Shown here one piece after another: positions 8,195 through 16,870 of a DNA stretch of 64,000 bases. The notes under the pieces are model-generated. The model saw only the letters and a program-made list of their open reading frames with translations. It was not told the origin of the DNA and searched no databases. A program made the translations under genes and the position numbers. Source of the stretch: Chitinophagaceae bacterium (GTDB lineage Bacteria; Bacteroidota; Bacteroidia; Chitinophagales; Chitinophagaceae). Where the stretch lies: the NCBI GenBank assembly GCA_019638625.1, contig JAHBTK010000004.1, forward strand, positions 62,001 through 126,000, in the 5' to 3' direction. Positions within the stretch are counted from its first letter, which is position 1. The number at the start of each line of letters is the position of its first letter.

Positions 8195-9652
8195 CTAGTT
8201 TTTCCAGCAATCTGTCCTGGAGCGTGTCTTGCGCCAGATTCCGCCGCCGCCGCCATCCCTGTCCAGGGCGGAAAACCTTATCCCTGCATGAACATCCAGC
8301 CGGCGGGACTTATACAACATGCTAAGCACACTGCCCGAACCGATAAAAAAGTATCCCGCTCTCAAAGACAAGCCGGCATTGAATTTACTCAACTGATTAT
8401 AGTTAACAGGAAGATATATTCCCCAAAAGCGGTTTTCAACACGGGGTGTAAGCGTAATGGAATGATACCCACCCTGCCCCCAGGGACTGCCAATATTATT
8501 CACCAGGCTCATGTGCCCCATAAGATTTACGTAAGCCGCTCCCCTTACATGATAGTCGGCATCTACTCTTAGCATAGCAGGTAATGCCACATTATAAAAG
8601 TTCGGCCGCTGCCAGGGCAAAGGAACAAAATAATCCGGGCGGCTTTCAAAATAGGTCTCGTAGTCTACCTGAAGGGTTCGAAGTTCATCGGTATATAACC
8701 TTTCCGTTGCATCCACTTCTATACTGAAACGGTTCCCGTCATTCCTTCTATACCTTATCATCCCGATATCCGTAAGGGCTACTCCTATTTTAAACTTATA
8801 CAGCGGTTCGCTGGCACCCCACCAGTTGTCGGCATAGTACCCGTCTTCATTCGGTTCGTATGTATAAGTAAACCCGACATCTCCGCCTACTCCGTGGCTA
8901 TTGTAGTTAAAAAGATACGACGGTTCAAAATTACCCAGGCGCACACCACCATAACCGGTATAGAGGCTTCCGCTCACATTGGTCAGGTAAGTTTCATTAC
9001 TGACGGGGTCGTGCGCCATGGTTCCCTGTAAATGCTGCGTCTGCAGGTAAGTATTAACCATCCCCGCCAGGTACCGAACCGTAGCGCCCACTTTTATCTG
9101 GTGCAGATCATCATCTTTAACAATGGTTGCATAACTCAATCCTACTTCGCCCCAGCCATTGGAGTTGATAGTCATATTATCGTAGTTGGAAAAAGTATGC
9201 GGAAGATTAGCGCTGCCGGAACCGCGGGTCGCTATTTCGTCAATCAGCCTTCCATCTATATTCCTGGCATTGACCATTAACCTGGCACGGGTAGTAAGCG
9301 CCACCGACGACCTTTCGTTGAGTCTTACCATTACAGAAGGACCATGCACATTCAGGTTCAGGTAACCTGTTGCCGGCGCGGCGTTAACAGCCCTGTATTG
9401 ATTCAACAATTCATTTCCCTTGTAAAGACTGGAATAATTACCGAGGTTAAAACTGCCAACGCTGTTCTCCGCGGAAGCATGCAGGGAAAGAACATTCACA
9501 TCCCAGCGGCTGGGACTGCCGGCCATGCCAGAGGGGTTAAAAAAAACGGAATTGACACCTGCGAAATTGCTGGTATTGTATCCCGGGTAATCCTGGCTAT
9601 AGGCTAGTTGTACCATACATAGCATCAGAAAAAAAGCTATACGTACGTGCAT
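8195..9652 (-). CDS. DUF5723 family protein, predicted outer-membrane barrel
   Basis: 485 residues with a clear signal peptide ending near LAYSQ. The mature N-terminus (SNFAGVNSVFFNPSGMAGS) is typical of a Bacteroidota group annotated DUF5723, predicted to form an outer-membrane beta-barrel with alternating hydrophobic strands. The last about 20 residues after a glycine run (DGGGGG) are hydrophilic and do not end in an aromatic strand, which is slightly unusual and could reflect a frameshift near the end. Function is unknown. It faces ribF tail to tail and lies downstream of terC on the same strand. Confidence 0.75.
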   Translation of the reverse strand: MHVRIAFFLMLCMVQLAYSQDYPGYNTSNFAGVNSVFFNPSGMAGSPSRWDVNVLSLHASAENSVGSFNLGNYSSLYKGNELLNQYRAVNAAPATGYLNLNVHGPSVMVRLNERSSVALTTRARLMVNARNIDGRLIDEIATRGSGSANLPHTFSNYDNMTINSNGWGEVGLSYATIVKDDDLHQIKVGATVRYLAGMVNTYLQTQHLQGTMAHDPVSNETYLTNVSGSLYTGYGGVRLGNFEPSYLFNYNSHGVGGDVGFTYTYEPNEDGYYADNWWGASEPLYKFKIGVALTDIGMIRYRRNDGNRFSIEVDATERLYTDELRTLQVDYETYFESRPDYFVPLPWQRPNFYNVALPAMLRVDADYHVRGAAYVNLMGHMSLVNNIGSPWGQGGYHSITLTPRVENRFWGIYLPVNYNQLSKFNAGLSLRAGYFFIGSGSVLSMLYKSRRLDVHAGIRFSALDRDGGGGGIWRKTRSRTDCWKN

Positions 9653-9677
9653 TGTGTAAATGTAATATTTCTGTATT

Positions 9678-9703
9678 TCATCTTATAACGTGGGATAAGA
9701 TGA
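9678..9703. other. 9-bp perfect hairpin between terC and DUF5723 genes
   Basis: TCATCTTAT (9678-9686) and ATAAGATGA (9695-9703) form a perfect inverted repeat with an 8-base spacer, 25 bases past the terC stop on the minus strand. There is no T-run on the minus strand, so it may be a weak terminator, an operator for the downstream gene, or a processing site. Confidence 0.4.
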
Positions 9704-9727
9704 TTTGGTACAATTTAACATATCAAC

Positions 9728-10753
9728 TCAGGCCTGATCCGCATGTTCAGGCGACTTTTTTCCGGGGAATAAGAGGGAGAGGATGACGGAAAACAACAGC
9801 ACTCCGCCCACAACTGCAAGGGAAACAGGAGAAGATATATGATAAAAAGGACCAATAACCATTTTCACCCCTATGAAAGTAAGAATAACCGCCAGTCCGT
9901 ATTTCAGTTTGCTGAACATATGAATGAAATTAGCCAGCAGAAAGTAGAGAGCCCTCAAACCCAAAATGGCAAAGATGTTGGAGGTATACAGAATAAACGG
10001 ATCATCGGGTGCGATGGCAAAAATGGCCGGAATAGAATCGACTGCAAATATCAGGTCGGTAAACTCAATAACACCCAGCACAACCAGCAGGGGTGTTGCC
10101 ATTTTAATTCCGTTCTGAACAGTAAAAAATTTGTCGCCGTCATACCCCCGGCTCACTTTAAAGAACCTGTAGATCAGCCTGGCGCCCGGGTTGGAGCTGA
10201 AATCCTTTTCTTCATCACTTTCATGGTCGGCAAACCAGGACTTAATACCCGCTACGATCAGGAAGACCCCGAAGATCGTGAGCACTACGTTGATCCTTAC
10301 AGAATGTCCCGCTATCTCAATTGCGGGTAGGTAAGTAAGATTGACCAGCCCTACTCCGGCAAAAATAAAAACCGCACGGAATGCCAATGCTCCCAGGATA
10401 CCCCAAAAAAGCACCTTATGATGAACTTCCTTTGGCACATTAAAGTAACTGAACACCAATATGAACACAAAAAGGTTGTCAACCGACAGGGCTTTTTCTA
10501 TCCAGTAGGCAGACTGGAACTGGCTGAATTTTTCCAGCGCTAACGCATCCGAATCAGCTTTGAACACCCAGTAGATCACCCCGCTGAATATCATAGCCAA
10601 TGAAATCCACACTACAGACCACCACAAAGCTTCTTTATTGGATACGGCATGGCTTTTCCTGTTGAATACACCCAGATCCAACACCAGCATCAATACGACT
10701 ACTACAGCAAAAACCGCAATTAAACCGGGGTGAGATAATAATCCTTGGTGCAT
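9728..10753 (-). CDS. TerC/Alx family integral membrane protein
   Basis: 341 residues with about nine predicted membrane segments. The family signatures are present: ALSVDNLFVFILV in the third segment and VIEFTDLIFAVDSIPAIFA in the sixth region, with the paired acidic residues thought to bind metal. TerC/Alx/YkoY proteins are linked to manganese efflux or to metal loading of exported proteins. In many bacteria such genes follow a yybP-ykoY manganese riboswitch; none is visible here. A candidate promoter lies about 43 bases upstream of the ATG. The family is sure; the transported ion is inferred from the family. Confidence 0.88.
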   Translation of the reverse strand: MHQGLLSHPGLIAVFAVVVVLMLVLDLGVFNRKSHAVSNKEALWWSVVWISLAMIFSGVIYWVFKADSDALALEKFSQFQSAYWIEKALSVDNLFVFILVFSYFNVPKEVHHKVLFWGILGALAFRAVFIFAGVGLVNLTYLPAIEIAGHSVRINVVLTIFGVFLIVAGIKSWFADHESDEEKDFSSNPGARLIYRFFKVSRGYDGDKFFTVQNGIKMATPLLVVLGVIEFTDLIFAVDSIPAIFAIAPDDPFILYTSNIFAILGLRALYFLLANFIHMFSKLKYGLAVILTFIGVKMVIGPFYHISSPVSLAVVGGVLLFSVILSLLFPGKKSPEHADQA

Positions 10754-10795
10754 GCTACTTTTTTAAGACATTGTTTTCTTTAGCCGATAAGTTCG

Positions 10796-10803
10796 CAAAT
10801 TTA
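10796..10803 (-). promoter_or_regulatory. Possible terC -7 element
   Basis: TAAATTTG on the minus strand matches TAnnTTTG exactly, 43 bases upstream of the terC ATG. The only upstream TTG is 13 bases away, shorter than usual, so the call is moderate. Confidence 0.45.
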
Positions 10804-10859
10804 CAGCAGTAGCCGACAATAAGTGTATTAAAAAAAATAATTCCGGCAGCAGATATGTT

Positions 10860-10989
10860 GCATCGCTCACAGATCGTACAGATATAATACCTTTCTGTGA
10901 TTACCTGTGTCATCCGTAAGATTAAACAGTTCGCACAGACAACTGGGATTTTGATGCATTTCTCACAGATCGCACGGATCTGCACGGAT
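10860..10989. repeat. Degenerate CACAGAT-type dispersed repeats
   Basis: Three imperfect units with the theme CTCACAGATCGCACGGAT occur at about 10864-10885, 10893-10918 (in the opposite sense, CTGTGATTACCTGTG) and 10961-10989. They resemble the 'cacagat / atctgtg' repeat strings scattered through many Bacteroidota genomes. Non-coding. Confidence 0.5.
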
Positions 10990-10990
10990 A

Positions 10991-11023
10991 TTTGGCCAAA
11001 TGTCAAAGCCATTTTTACTTTTG
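10991..11023 (+). promoter_or_regulatory. maeB promoter (Bacteroidota type)
   Basis: TTTG (10991-10994), a 21-base spacer and TACTTTTG (11016-11023) match both elements of the Bacteroidota vegetative promoter. The predicted transcript starts near 11030, after the TTG codon at 11025, which supports the ATG at 11097 as the maeB start. Confidence 0.7.
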
Positions 11024-11096
11024 ATTGCCCGTGGCTGGTGTTGCCACCGAACCGGTGAAAGCTATTTTACTTTATCTTGCATTTAAACTGATTGGA

Positions 11097-13415
11097 ATGG
11101 CAAAAGAACTGAGAAAAGAGCAGGCGTTGGAGTACCACGCTAAAGGACGTCCCGGGAAAATAGAGGTGGTGCCAACCAAAGATGCCAAAACCCAGCGGGA
11201 CCTTTCATTAGCCTACTCCCCGGGGGTTGCCGTTCCGTGCAAAGAAATACAGCGAGACCCTGAAAATGCATATAAATATACAGCCAAAGGAAACCTGGTG
11301 GCCGTGATCAGCAACGGCACCGCAGTACTGGGGTTGGGCGATATTGGCGCAGGCGCCGGTAAACCTGTCATGGAAGGTAAAGGCGTATTGTTTAAGATCT
11401 TTGCCGATATAGATGTCTTCGATATTGAAATCGATGAAAAAGACCCGGTGAAATTTGTCCAGATCGTCAAATCCCTTGAACCGACTTTTGGCGGTATTAA
11501 CCTGGAAGATATCAAGGCTCCTGAATGTTTTTATATAGAACAGGAGTTAAAGAAACATATGAACATCCCGGTGATGCACGATGACCAGCATGGAACCGCT
11601 ATCATCAGTGCCGCCGCCTTGCTGAATGCCCTTGAACTCCAAAAGAAAAAAATTGACAGGATAAAGTTTGTGGTGAATGGCGCCGGCGCCGCTGCTATGG
11701 CCTGTGTGCAGTTATATGAAAGGCTCGGCGCCCGCAGTTCCAACTTCATTATGTTTGATAAGGAAGGGGTACTGTACAAATCCCGAAAGGACCTGGACAT
11801 AGTAAAGAAAAAGTTTGCGGCTACAGACAATAAAAATCTCACACTGGCAGAGGCCATGAAAAATGCGGATGTATTCCTGGGTTTAAGCGCAGGCAATACC
11901 GTCACACCGGCAATGATCAAAAGTATGGCAGCCCGGCCCATTGTATTTGCGATGGCCAACCCGGACCCCGAAATTACCTGGGAAGCCGCCACCGCCTGCC
12001 GGAAAGATATTATTATGGCAACCGGCAGAAGCGATTATCCCAACCAGGTGAATAACGTACTGGGATTTCCTTATATCTTTCGCGGGGCGCTGGATGTAAG
12101 GGCCACACAAATAAATGAGGAAATGAAAATGGCAGCCGTGAAAGCCATAGCAGGGCTTGCCAAGACACCCGTACCCGATATTGTAAACCTGGCCTATAAC
12201 GAAAAGAATATTGTTTTCGGTCCGAATTATATTATTCCCAAACCATTGGACCCACGGCTGATATCCACTATTTCTCCTGCTGTTGCCAAAGCCGCGATAG
12301 ACAGCGGTGTAGCCAAGCATGAAATTACCGATTGGGAAAAATACAAAATAGAATTGGATAACCGGCTGGGTAACAACAACCAGTTATTCAGGGTGATTGG
12401 TAGCAAAGCCCGGAAAGACCCCCGGCGCGTTGTATTCGCAGAAGCAGACAATCAAAGAATACTTAAGGCAGCTCAAATTGTACTGGACGAAGGCATCGCC
12501 TACCCGATACTGCTGGGAGAAGAAAGCAAGATCCGCAGGATAGCTGCAGAAAACGGCATAGACCTGGAAGGAATGCCTATCATTGATCCCCGCAGCGATA
12601 CGATGCATGACAAAAGGAATGAGTATGGGGAGTTATACTTCGAAAAACGCCAACGCAGGGGAGTAAACCGTTACGAGGCATCCAAGAGCATGAAAGAGCG
12701 CATACGGTATGCCTGCATGATGGTAAAAACAGGAGACGCAGACGCCGTAATAGGCGGATTGACCCGCAACTATCCGCAAACTGTGAGACCCGCTCTTGAG
12801 ATAGTGGGTACGGAATCCGGCGTAAAAAAAATTGCCGGCATGTATATTATCGTCACCAAAAAAGGACCGCTTTTTTTGGCAGACACTACTGTCAACTTTA
12901 ATCCTACGGCAGAAGAACTTGCTGATATCACCCTGCTGGTATCCAAAGAGGTGAAAACTTTAGGGATTACCCCCAGGGTAGCTATGCTGAGCTACTCTAA
13001 CTTTGGCACCAGCAATACACCGGAAGCCATCCTGGTACGCAACGCAAGGGCCATTGTAAAACAGAAGAACCCCGACCTGATTGTAGATGGCGAAATGCAG
13101 GGCATCCTGGCCTTTAACAAAGAGTTGCTGAAAGAAAATTATCCCTTCAGCGAACTGGTGGACATGGATGTGAACACGCTGATATTTCCCAACCTCAGTG
13201 CCGGCAACATCGCCTATAACCTGCTGCAGGAAATAGGGGGCTTTGACACCATCGGGCCAATCCTGCTTGGACTGGATAAACCGGTGCATATAATGCAATT
13301 AGGCAGTTCCGTAAGGACCATCGTTAATATGGTACTGATTGCCGTGGTGGATGCACAGCAGAAATGCCCGGCGCCGGCAAAACAAACGGTTAAAAAGAAA
13401 AAAAGAAGGAATTAG
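11097..13415 (+). CDS. maeB: NADP-dependent malic enzyme with phosphotransacetylase-like domain
   Basis: 772 residues, close to the usual size of MaeB. It decarboxylates malate to pyruvate with reduction of NADP. The malic-enzyme part (about residues 1-430) shows [11 protein letters not shown] near the N-terminus, the DDQHGTA motif and a Rossmann segment [12 protein letters not shown]. The C-terminal part (about 440-760) is phosphate acetyl/butyryl-transferase-like ([16 protein letters not shown]), usually regulatory and not active in this fusion. The frame opens earlier at a TTG, but the ATG at 11097 gives the family N-terminus [14 protein letters not shown] and lies downstream of a good promoter. 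Confidence 0.93.
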   Translation: MAKELRKEQALEYHAKGRPGKIEVVPTKDAKTQRDLSLAYSPGVAVPCKEIQRDPENAYKYTAKGNLVAVISNGTAVLGLGDIGAGAGKPVMEGKGVLFKIFADIDVFDIEIDEKDPVKFVQIVKSLEPTFGGINLEDIKAPECFYIEQELKKHMNIPVMHDDQHGTAIISAAALLNALELQKKKIDRIKFVVNGAGAAAMACVQLYERLGARSSNFIMFDKEGVLYKSRKDLDIVKKKFAATDNKNLTLAEAMKNADVFLGLSAGNTVTPAMIKSMAARPIVFAMANPDPEITWEAATACRKDIIMATGRSDYPNQVNNVLGFPYIFRGALDVRATQINEEMKMAAVKAIAGLAKTPVPDIVNLAYNEKNIVFGPNYIIPKPLDPRLISTISPAVAKAAIDSGVAKHEITDWEKYKIELDNRLGNNNQLFRVIGSKARKDPRRVVFAEADNQRILKAAQIVLDEGIAYPILLGEESKIRRIAAENGIDLEGMPIIDPRSDTMHDKRNEYGELYFEKRQRRGVNRYEASKSMKERIRYACMMVKTGDADAVIGGLTRNYPQTVRPALEIVGTESGVKKIAGMYIIVTKKGPLFLADTTVNFNPTAEELADITLLVSKEVKTLGITPRVAMLSYSNFGTSNTPEAILVRNARAIVKQKNPDLIVDGEMQGILAFNKELLKENYPFSELVDMDVNTLIFPNLSAGNIAYNLLQEIGGFDTIGPILLGLDKPVHIMQLGSSVRTIVNMVLIAVVDAQQKCPAPAKQTVKKKKRRN

Positions 13416-13449
13416 GATTACTGATTTGAGCAAAAAAAAATCAGTAATC
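13416..13449. other. 12-bp perfect hairpin directly after maeB
   Basis: GATTACTGATTT (13416-13427) and AAATCAGTAATC (13438-13449) form a perfect inverted repeat that begins on the base after the maeB stop codon. The A-rich loop gives no U-tail on the plus strand. It could protect the maeB mRNA end or lower read-through into the lipoprotein gene that starts 16 bases later. Confidence 0.5.
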
Positions 13450-13465
13450 ATTCAAACATTTTACA

Positions 13466-13918
13466 ATGAAACAACATACCGGTTACCTTTTAAGCTTCTT
13501 GATCGTAATAACTTTATGCGGGTGCTCACGGTGTTCCCTAAACGAAACCATCAATAAAGGGAGCAAAAAAGCCGGGGAGGCCGTAGGAAATGCCGTACAG
13601 GGAATGAGCTCGGGCATTGAAGATGCTTTTAACACCAAAGTGGAGATATCCGATGATCTGCAAAAAGCAGGATTAAAAACAGGGCAGATACTGCTGGGGA
13701 ATGCCGAAGGGGGCACAGACAATATGCTGAGTATCTATTTTATTTTCGAAAACGATATTTCCCGTAATATTACCTGCAAGGCATTTGATAAAAAAGGACT
13801 GGAAATGGGCAGGGCATCCAATCTCGTGCAGGGCAAAAAGGGTGATGCGCAATTTGTTGATTTTACTTTCGATAAAAGAACCAATATTGATAGCGACAGT
13901 AAAGTGACCATAGAATGA
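13466..13918 (+). CDS. Small lipoprotein of unknown function
   Basis: 150 residues. The N-terminus is a lipoprotein signal with lipobox LCGC (modified cysteine at about residue 20). A glycine- and serine-rich segment (NKGSKKAGEAVGNAVQGMSSGIED) follows, then a compact domain of about 90 residues containing FTFDKRTNIDSDSKVTIE at the end, which looks like a beta-sandwich. I do not recognise the family. The stop overlaps the next gene's start (ATGA), so the two are translationally coupled, and MlaE/MlaF genes follow, which suggests an envelope role. Confidence 0.75.
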   Translation: MKQHTGYLLSFLIVITLCGCSRCSLNETINKGSKKAGEAVGNAVQGMSSGIEDAFNTKVEISDDLQKAGLKTGQILLGNAEGGTDNMLSIYFIFENDISRNITCKAFDKKGLEMGRASNLVQGKKGDAQFVDFTFDKRTNIDSDSKVTIE

Positions 13919-14973
13919 CGGAGGGATCGCACAATATCATTTCGAAAAAGAAAATTGTTTATCCGGTAAGCAAAAGTTTTAAAAAATACCTGAAACGATA
14001 CGGACGGGAGATGCAGTTGCCTATCTCCTATGAATCACTGGAGCATTACGAGAGTTCTATCCCCTGCAGGGACAAAGATGGTAAGGACACTCTTTGGGAA
14101 ACAGTTTTTTATCACCCTTCGCTTACCCGGGAAATTCATCATGCACTGATACGCGTTTACTCGCTGATCAAAGCTGCCGGCGCCAATGAAGCGGAAGATC
14201 ACTTGTATGTGGAAAGAATAGATTACTGCTCCTTCGGAAATTCCAAACCCTTCAGGGTAAAAGTAGTGAACCACTACAATGATGTTTACAGTTACCTGTA
14301 CATCAAAGTAGCGGATGCATCCCGCATACTGGGACTGGAACTGGAGCATCTCCTGTCGCCGTTCTCTATCAATTACATGGTGGATAATAACACCCTGATA
14401 GAAGACCATATCGCCGGTGTTCCCGGGGATATGTTTATCAGTAATCCCAATTTCCTTCATAATCCTAACTATAACCCCATACGCATCGCCAAGGAATTTG
14501 TAAAATTCAACGAACGATGTTTTGCCAGGTTGCTGGGGGATATGCGCAGCTATAACTTTGTTTTCGATATCACCCCGGACTTTGACGATATACAATTCAT
14601 TATCAGACCTATAGACTTTGATCAGCAATCCTATGAAGGAAGAAAAAACTTCTACTTACCACAATTTTTCAAAGAAAACAGGGTTTTTGTAGAACTGGTG
14701 CAGAAACACCTTAATAAAGAAGTAATTAAGCAGTACCAGCAGGAGGAACGGGCCCAGCTTTTCAAACGCATTAAAGCGCAACGCCACCGGCTGGGGGACC
14801 TGAAAGCCTCTATTGACGAAGACGAACTGGCGCCGGTGGAAAAAACCAGGCAACTGGCAAACGAACTATATGCTTATTTCGGGAACGAAAAATTTTTGGA
14901 GTGCACCGGCATGGGCGATATCTTGAGAATTCAACTCAGAGAGTTGGTAGTGAATCACTTAAAGGCAGATTAA
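13915..14973 (+). CDS. Uncharacterised protein with a kinase-like catalytic motif
   Basis: 352 residues, no signal peptide or membrane segment, so cytoplasmic. I do not recognise a named family. Around residues 205-236 it reads LLGDMRSYNFVFD, then after about 15 residues RPIDFDQ. This mirrors the aminoglycoside-phosphotransferase/protein-kinase catalytic pattern (GDxxxxN, then I-D-F), with D and N at the same 5-residue spacing. No obvious glycine-rich loop is seen at the N-terminus. The C-terminal third is charged and helical (QQEERAQLFKRIKAQRHRL). It overlaps the upstream lipoprotein gene by four bases and precedes mlaE by 43 bases, so a link to envelope lipid transport is possible. Confidence 0.6.
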   Translation: MTEGSHNIISKKKIVYPVSKSFKKYLKRYGREMQLPISYESLEHYESSIPCRDKDGKDTLWETVFYHPSLTREIHHALIRVYSLIKAAGANEAEDHLYVERIDYCSFGNSKPFRVKVVNHYNDVYSYLYIKVADASRILGLELEHLLSPFSINYMVDNNTLIEDHIAGVPGDMFISNPNFLHNPNYNPIRIAKEFVKFNERCFARLLGDMRSYNFVFDITPDFDDIQFIIRPIDFDQQSYEGRKNFYLPQFFKENRVFVELVQKHLNKEVIKQYQQEERAQLFKRIKAQRHRLGDLKASIDEDELAPVEKTRQLANELYAYFGNEKFLECTGMGDILRIQLRELVVNHLKAD

Positions 14974-15016
14974 CAACCTTTTTTGGGTATTTTTGCCTGA
15001 ATCATAAATTGAACGG

Positions 15017-15754
15017 ATGACATTTTTTAACCACTTTGGGCGCTATCTTCTGATGATAAAAGGAATGTTCACCAAACCCGAAAACTGGAGAATGTACTGG
15101 AAAGAGCTGATGCATCAATGCAACGATATCGGCGTAGGCTCATTGGGCATAGTGGTTATAGTAGCACTCTTCATCGGCGCGGTATCTACCCTGCAAACCG
15201 CCTACCAGTTGGTAAGTAATCTTATCCCGAAATCCACCATCGCACAAATTGTAAGAGACACCGTAATACTGGAATTTGCCCCTACCATCACCTGTATTGT
15301 ACTGGCAGGTGTAGTGGGTAGTAAAATTGCCAGTGAACTGGGCAATATGCGGGTGAGTGAGCAGATCGATGCCCTGGAGATCATGGGTATTAACACCAAG
15401 GCCTACCTGATCATGCCCAAGGTCATCGCGGCATTCCTGATGATCCCGGTGCTGGTGGTGATCGCAGGAGTATTGGGTATATGGGGTGGCCGTACAGCCG
15501 GTATCCTCTCCGGCATATTGTCTCCTGAAGAATTCGATGGCGGTCTGCTCAGCGGCTTCATTCAGTTCAATGCGGCATTTGCTTTAATAAAGGCCTACAC
15601 GTTCGCCTTTATCATTTCCAGCATACCGGCTTATTTCGGATACTATGTGAAGGGAGGCGCCCTGGAAATAGGAAAAGCGAGCACGACCGCAGTTGTAACA
15701 AGTTGTATCATGATCTTATTTGCAGACTATATACTGGCGGCGTTGCTCCTGTAA
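15017..15754 (+). CDS. mlaE: MlaE-type ABC transporter permease
   Basis: 245 residues, an inner-membrane permease of the MlaE/YrbE (PF02405) family, with five to six hydrophobic segments. Conserved features are VGVVGSKIASELGNMRVSEQ-like sequence (here GVVGSKIASELGNMRVSEQ, about residues 99-117) followed by IDALEIMGIN, the coupling region that touches the ATPase. The family moves phospholipids or other lipids between membranes together with an MlaF ATPase and an MCE-domain MlaD protein. The ATPase gene follows after 14 bases; no MCE protein gene is in the window. Confidence 0.9.
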   Translation: MTFFNHFGRYLLMIKGMFTKPENWRMYWKELMHQCNDIGVGSLGIVVIVALFIGAVSTLQTAYQLVSNLIPKSTIAQIVRDTVILEFAPTITCIVLAGVVGSKIASELGNMRVSEQIDALEIMGINTKAYLIMPKVIAAFLMIPVLVVIAGVLGIWGGRTAGILSGILSPEEFDGGLLSGFIQFNAAFALIKAYTFAFIISSIPAYFGYYVKGGALEIGKASTTAVVTSCIMILFADYILAALLL

Positions 15755-15768
15755 AACCAATACCTTTT

Positions 15769-16548
15769 ATGATCGAAATAAAAAATTTACGGAAAGTATT
15801 TGGCGATAAAGTGGTGATCAATGACGTAACCGCCACTATGGAAGCCGGGAAGGCTAATCTTATCATTGGCGCCAGTGGCAGCGGCAAAACGGTTTTCCTG
15901 AAATGCCTGGTAGGTTTATTTGAGCCAGATAGCGGGCATGTATTCTATAACGGTCGCGATTTTATTGAAATGGAAGACGACGAACGAAAAGAATTACGCC
16001 AGCAGATCGGTATGCTCTTCCAGGGTTCTGCCTTGTTTGACAGTCAGACAGTAGAACAGAATGTCATGTTCCCGCTGGATATGTTCACTCATATGACGCA
16101 TACGGAAAAGCTGAAGAGGGTAAATGAAGTGTTGGACAGGGTGAACCTGAAAGACGCCAATCATAAATTTCCGGCTGAAATAAGCGGGGGTATGAAAAAA
16201 AGAGTAGGGATAGCAAGGGCCATCGTGCTCAACCCCAAATACCTTTTCTGTGATGAGCCCAACTCCGGCCTTGATCCGCAAACCTCACTGGTAATAGACA
16301 AACTGATCCATGAAGTAACCAAGGAGTTTAATATGACCACCATCGTGAACACCCACGACATGAACAGCCTGATGGAAATCGGCGACCATATCATCTATAT
16401 GTATCACGGCGAAAAAGAATGGGAAGGTAATAACAAAGAGATCATCTACAGCAAGAACGAAAAACTGAATAATTTCATATTTGCTTCCGAGTTCCTGAAA
16501 GATGCAAAAGAAAAACGGATGATGGAGGCAGAAAAAAATATTGAATAG
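15769..16548 (+). CDS. mlaF: MlaF-type ABC transporter ATP-binding protein
   Basis: 259 residues. Walker A GASGSGKT (about residues 35-42), signature SGGMKKR and Walker B YLFCDEPNSGLDP are all intact. The frame extends upstream into mlaE, but the ATG at 15769 gives the standard start MIEIKNLRKVFG. It would power the adjacent MlaE permease for lipid transport across the envelope. The end of the gene is followed by a convergent GH144 gene, so mlaD must lie elsewhere in the genome or be absent. Confidence 0.9.
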   Translation: MIEIKNLRKVFGDKVVINDVTATMEAGKANLIIGASGSGKTVFLKCLVGLFEPDSGHVFYNGRDFIEMEDDERKELRQQIGMLFQGSALFDSQTVEQNVMFPLDMFTHMTHTEKLKRVNEVLDRVNLKDANHKFPAEISGGMKKRVGIARAIVLNPKYLFCDEPNSGLDPQTSLVIDKLIHEVTKEFNMTTIVNTHDMNSLMEIGDHIIYMYHGEKEWEGNNKEIIYSKNEKLNNFIFASEFLKDAKEKRMMEAEKNIE

Positions 16549-16870
16549 TATATCACCCGCACAGATCAGATCAAAACAACCTTCACCGCCTGCATGATAC
16601 AAATGCTGATATGTTGCCAATAATCAGCGCCTCCGGGAATCCTTATTCCCCGGGGAGCACTATTAGTTCTTATAATAACCATTAGGAACTAAGTTAAAAA
16701 CTTAGTGAACCTTAATTTCTTAATACCTGCCTGAACTGCCGAGCGGCAGGTAGGGGCCGCAACACCAGATATTATTTTTTGTACAAACTGAATGTAGTTC
16801 CTGTTAATAACCGGTAACTCCTTATTTATATTGACTCCGTTGATAAATACTTAGAAAGAATAATAATGCA
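16549..16870. other. Convergent intergenic region with three hairpins
   Basis: No gene. It contains an imperfect stem CTCCGGGAAT / ATTCCCCGGGGAG (16631-16656), a perfect ACTAAGTT-AAA-AACTTAGT hairpin (16688-16706), and a palindromic CCTGCC...GGCAGG unit near 16727-16752 similar to the one at 5760-5785. These may end transcription from both sides (mlaF rightward, GH144 leftward), but none has a strong T-run. Confidence 0.45.

Noticed and set aside
10754..11000. yybP-ykoY manganese riboswitch upstream of terC
   Set aside because: The region contains CACAGAT-type repeats and a promoter-like element, but no riboswitch core could be traced.
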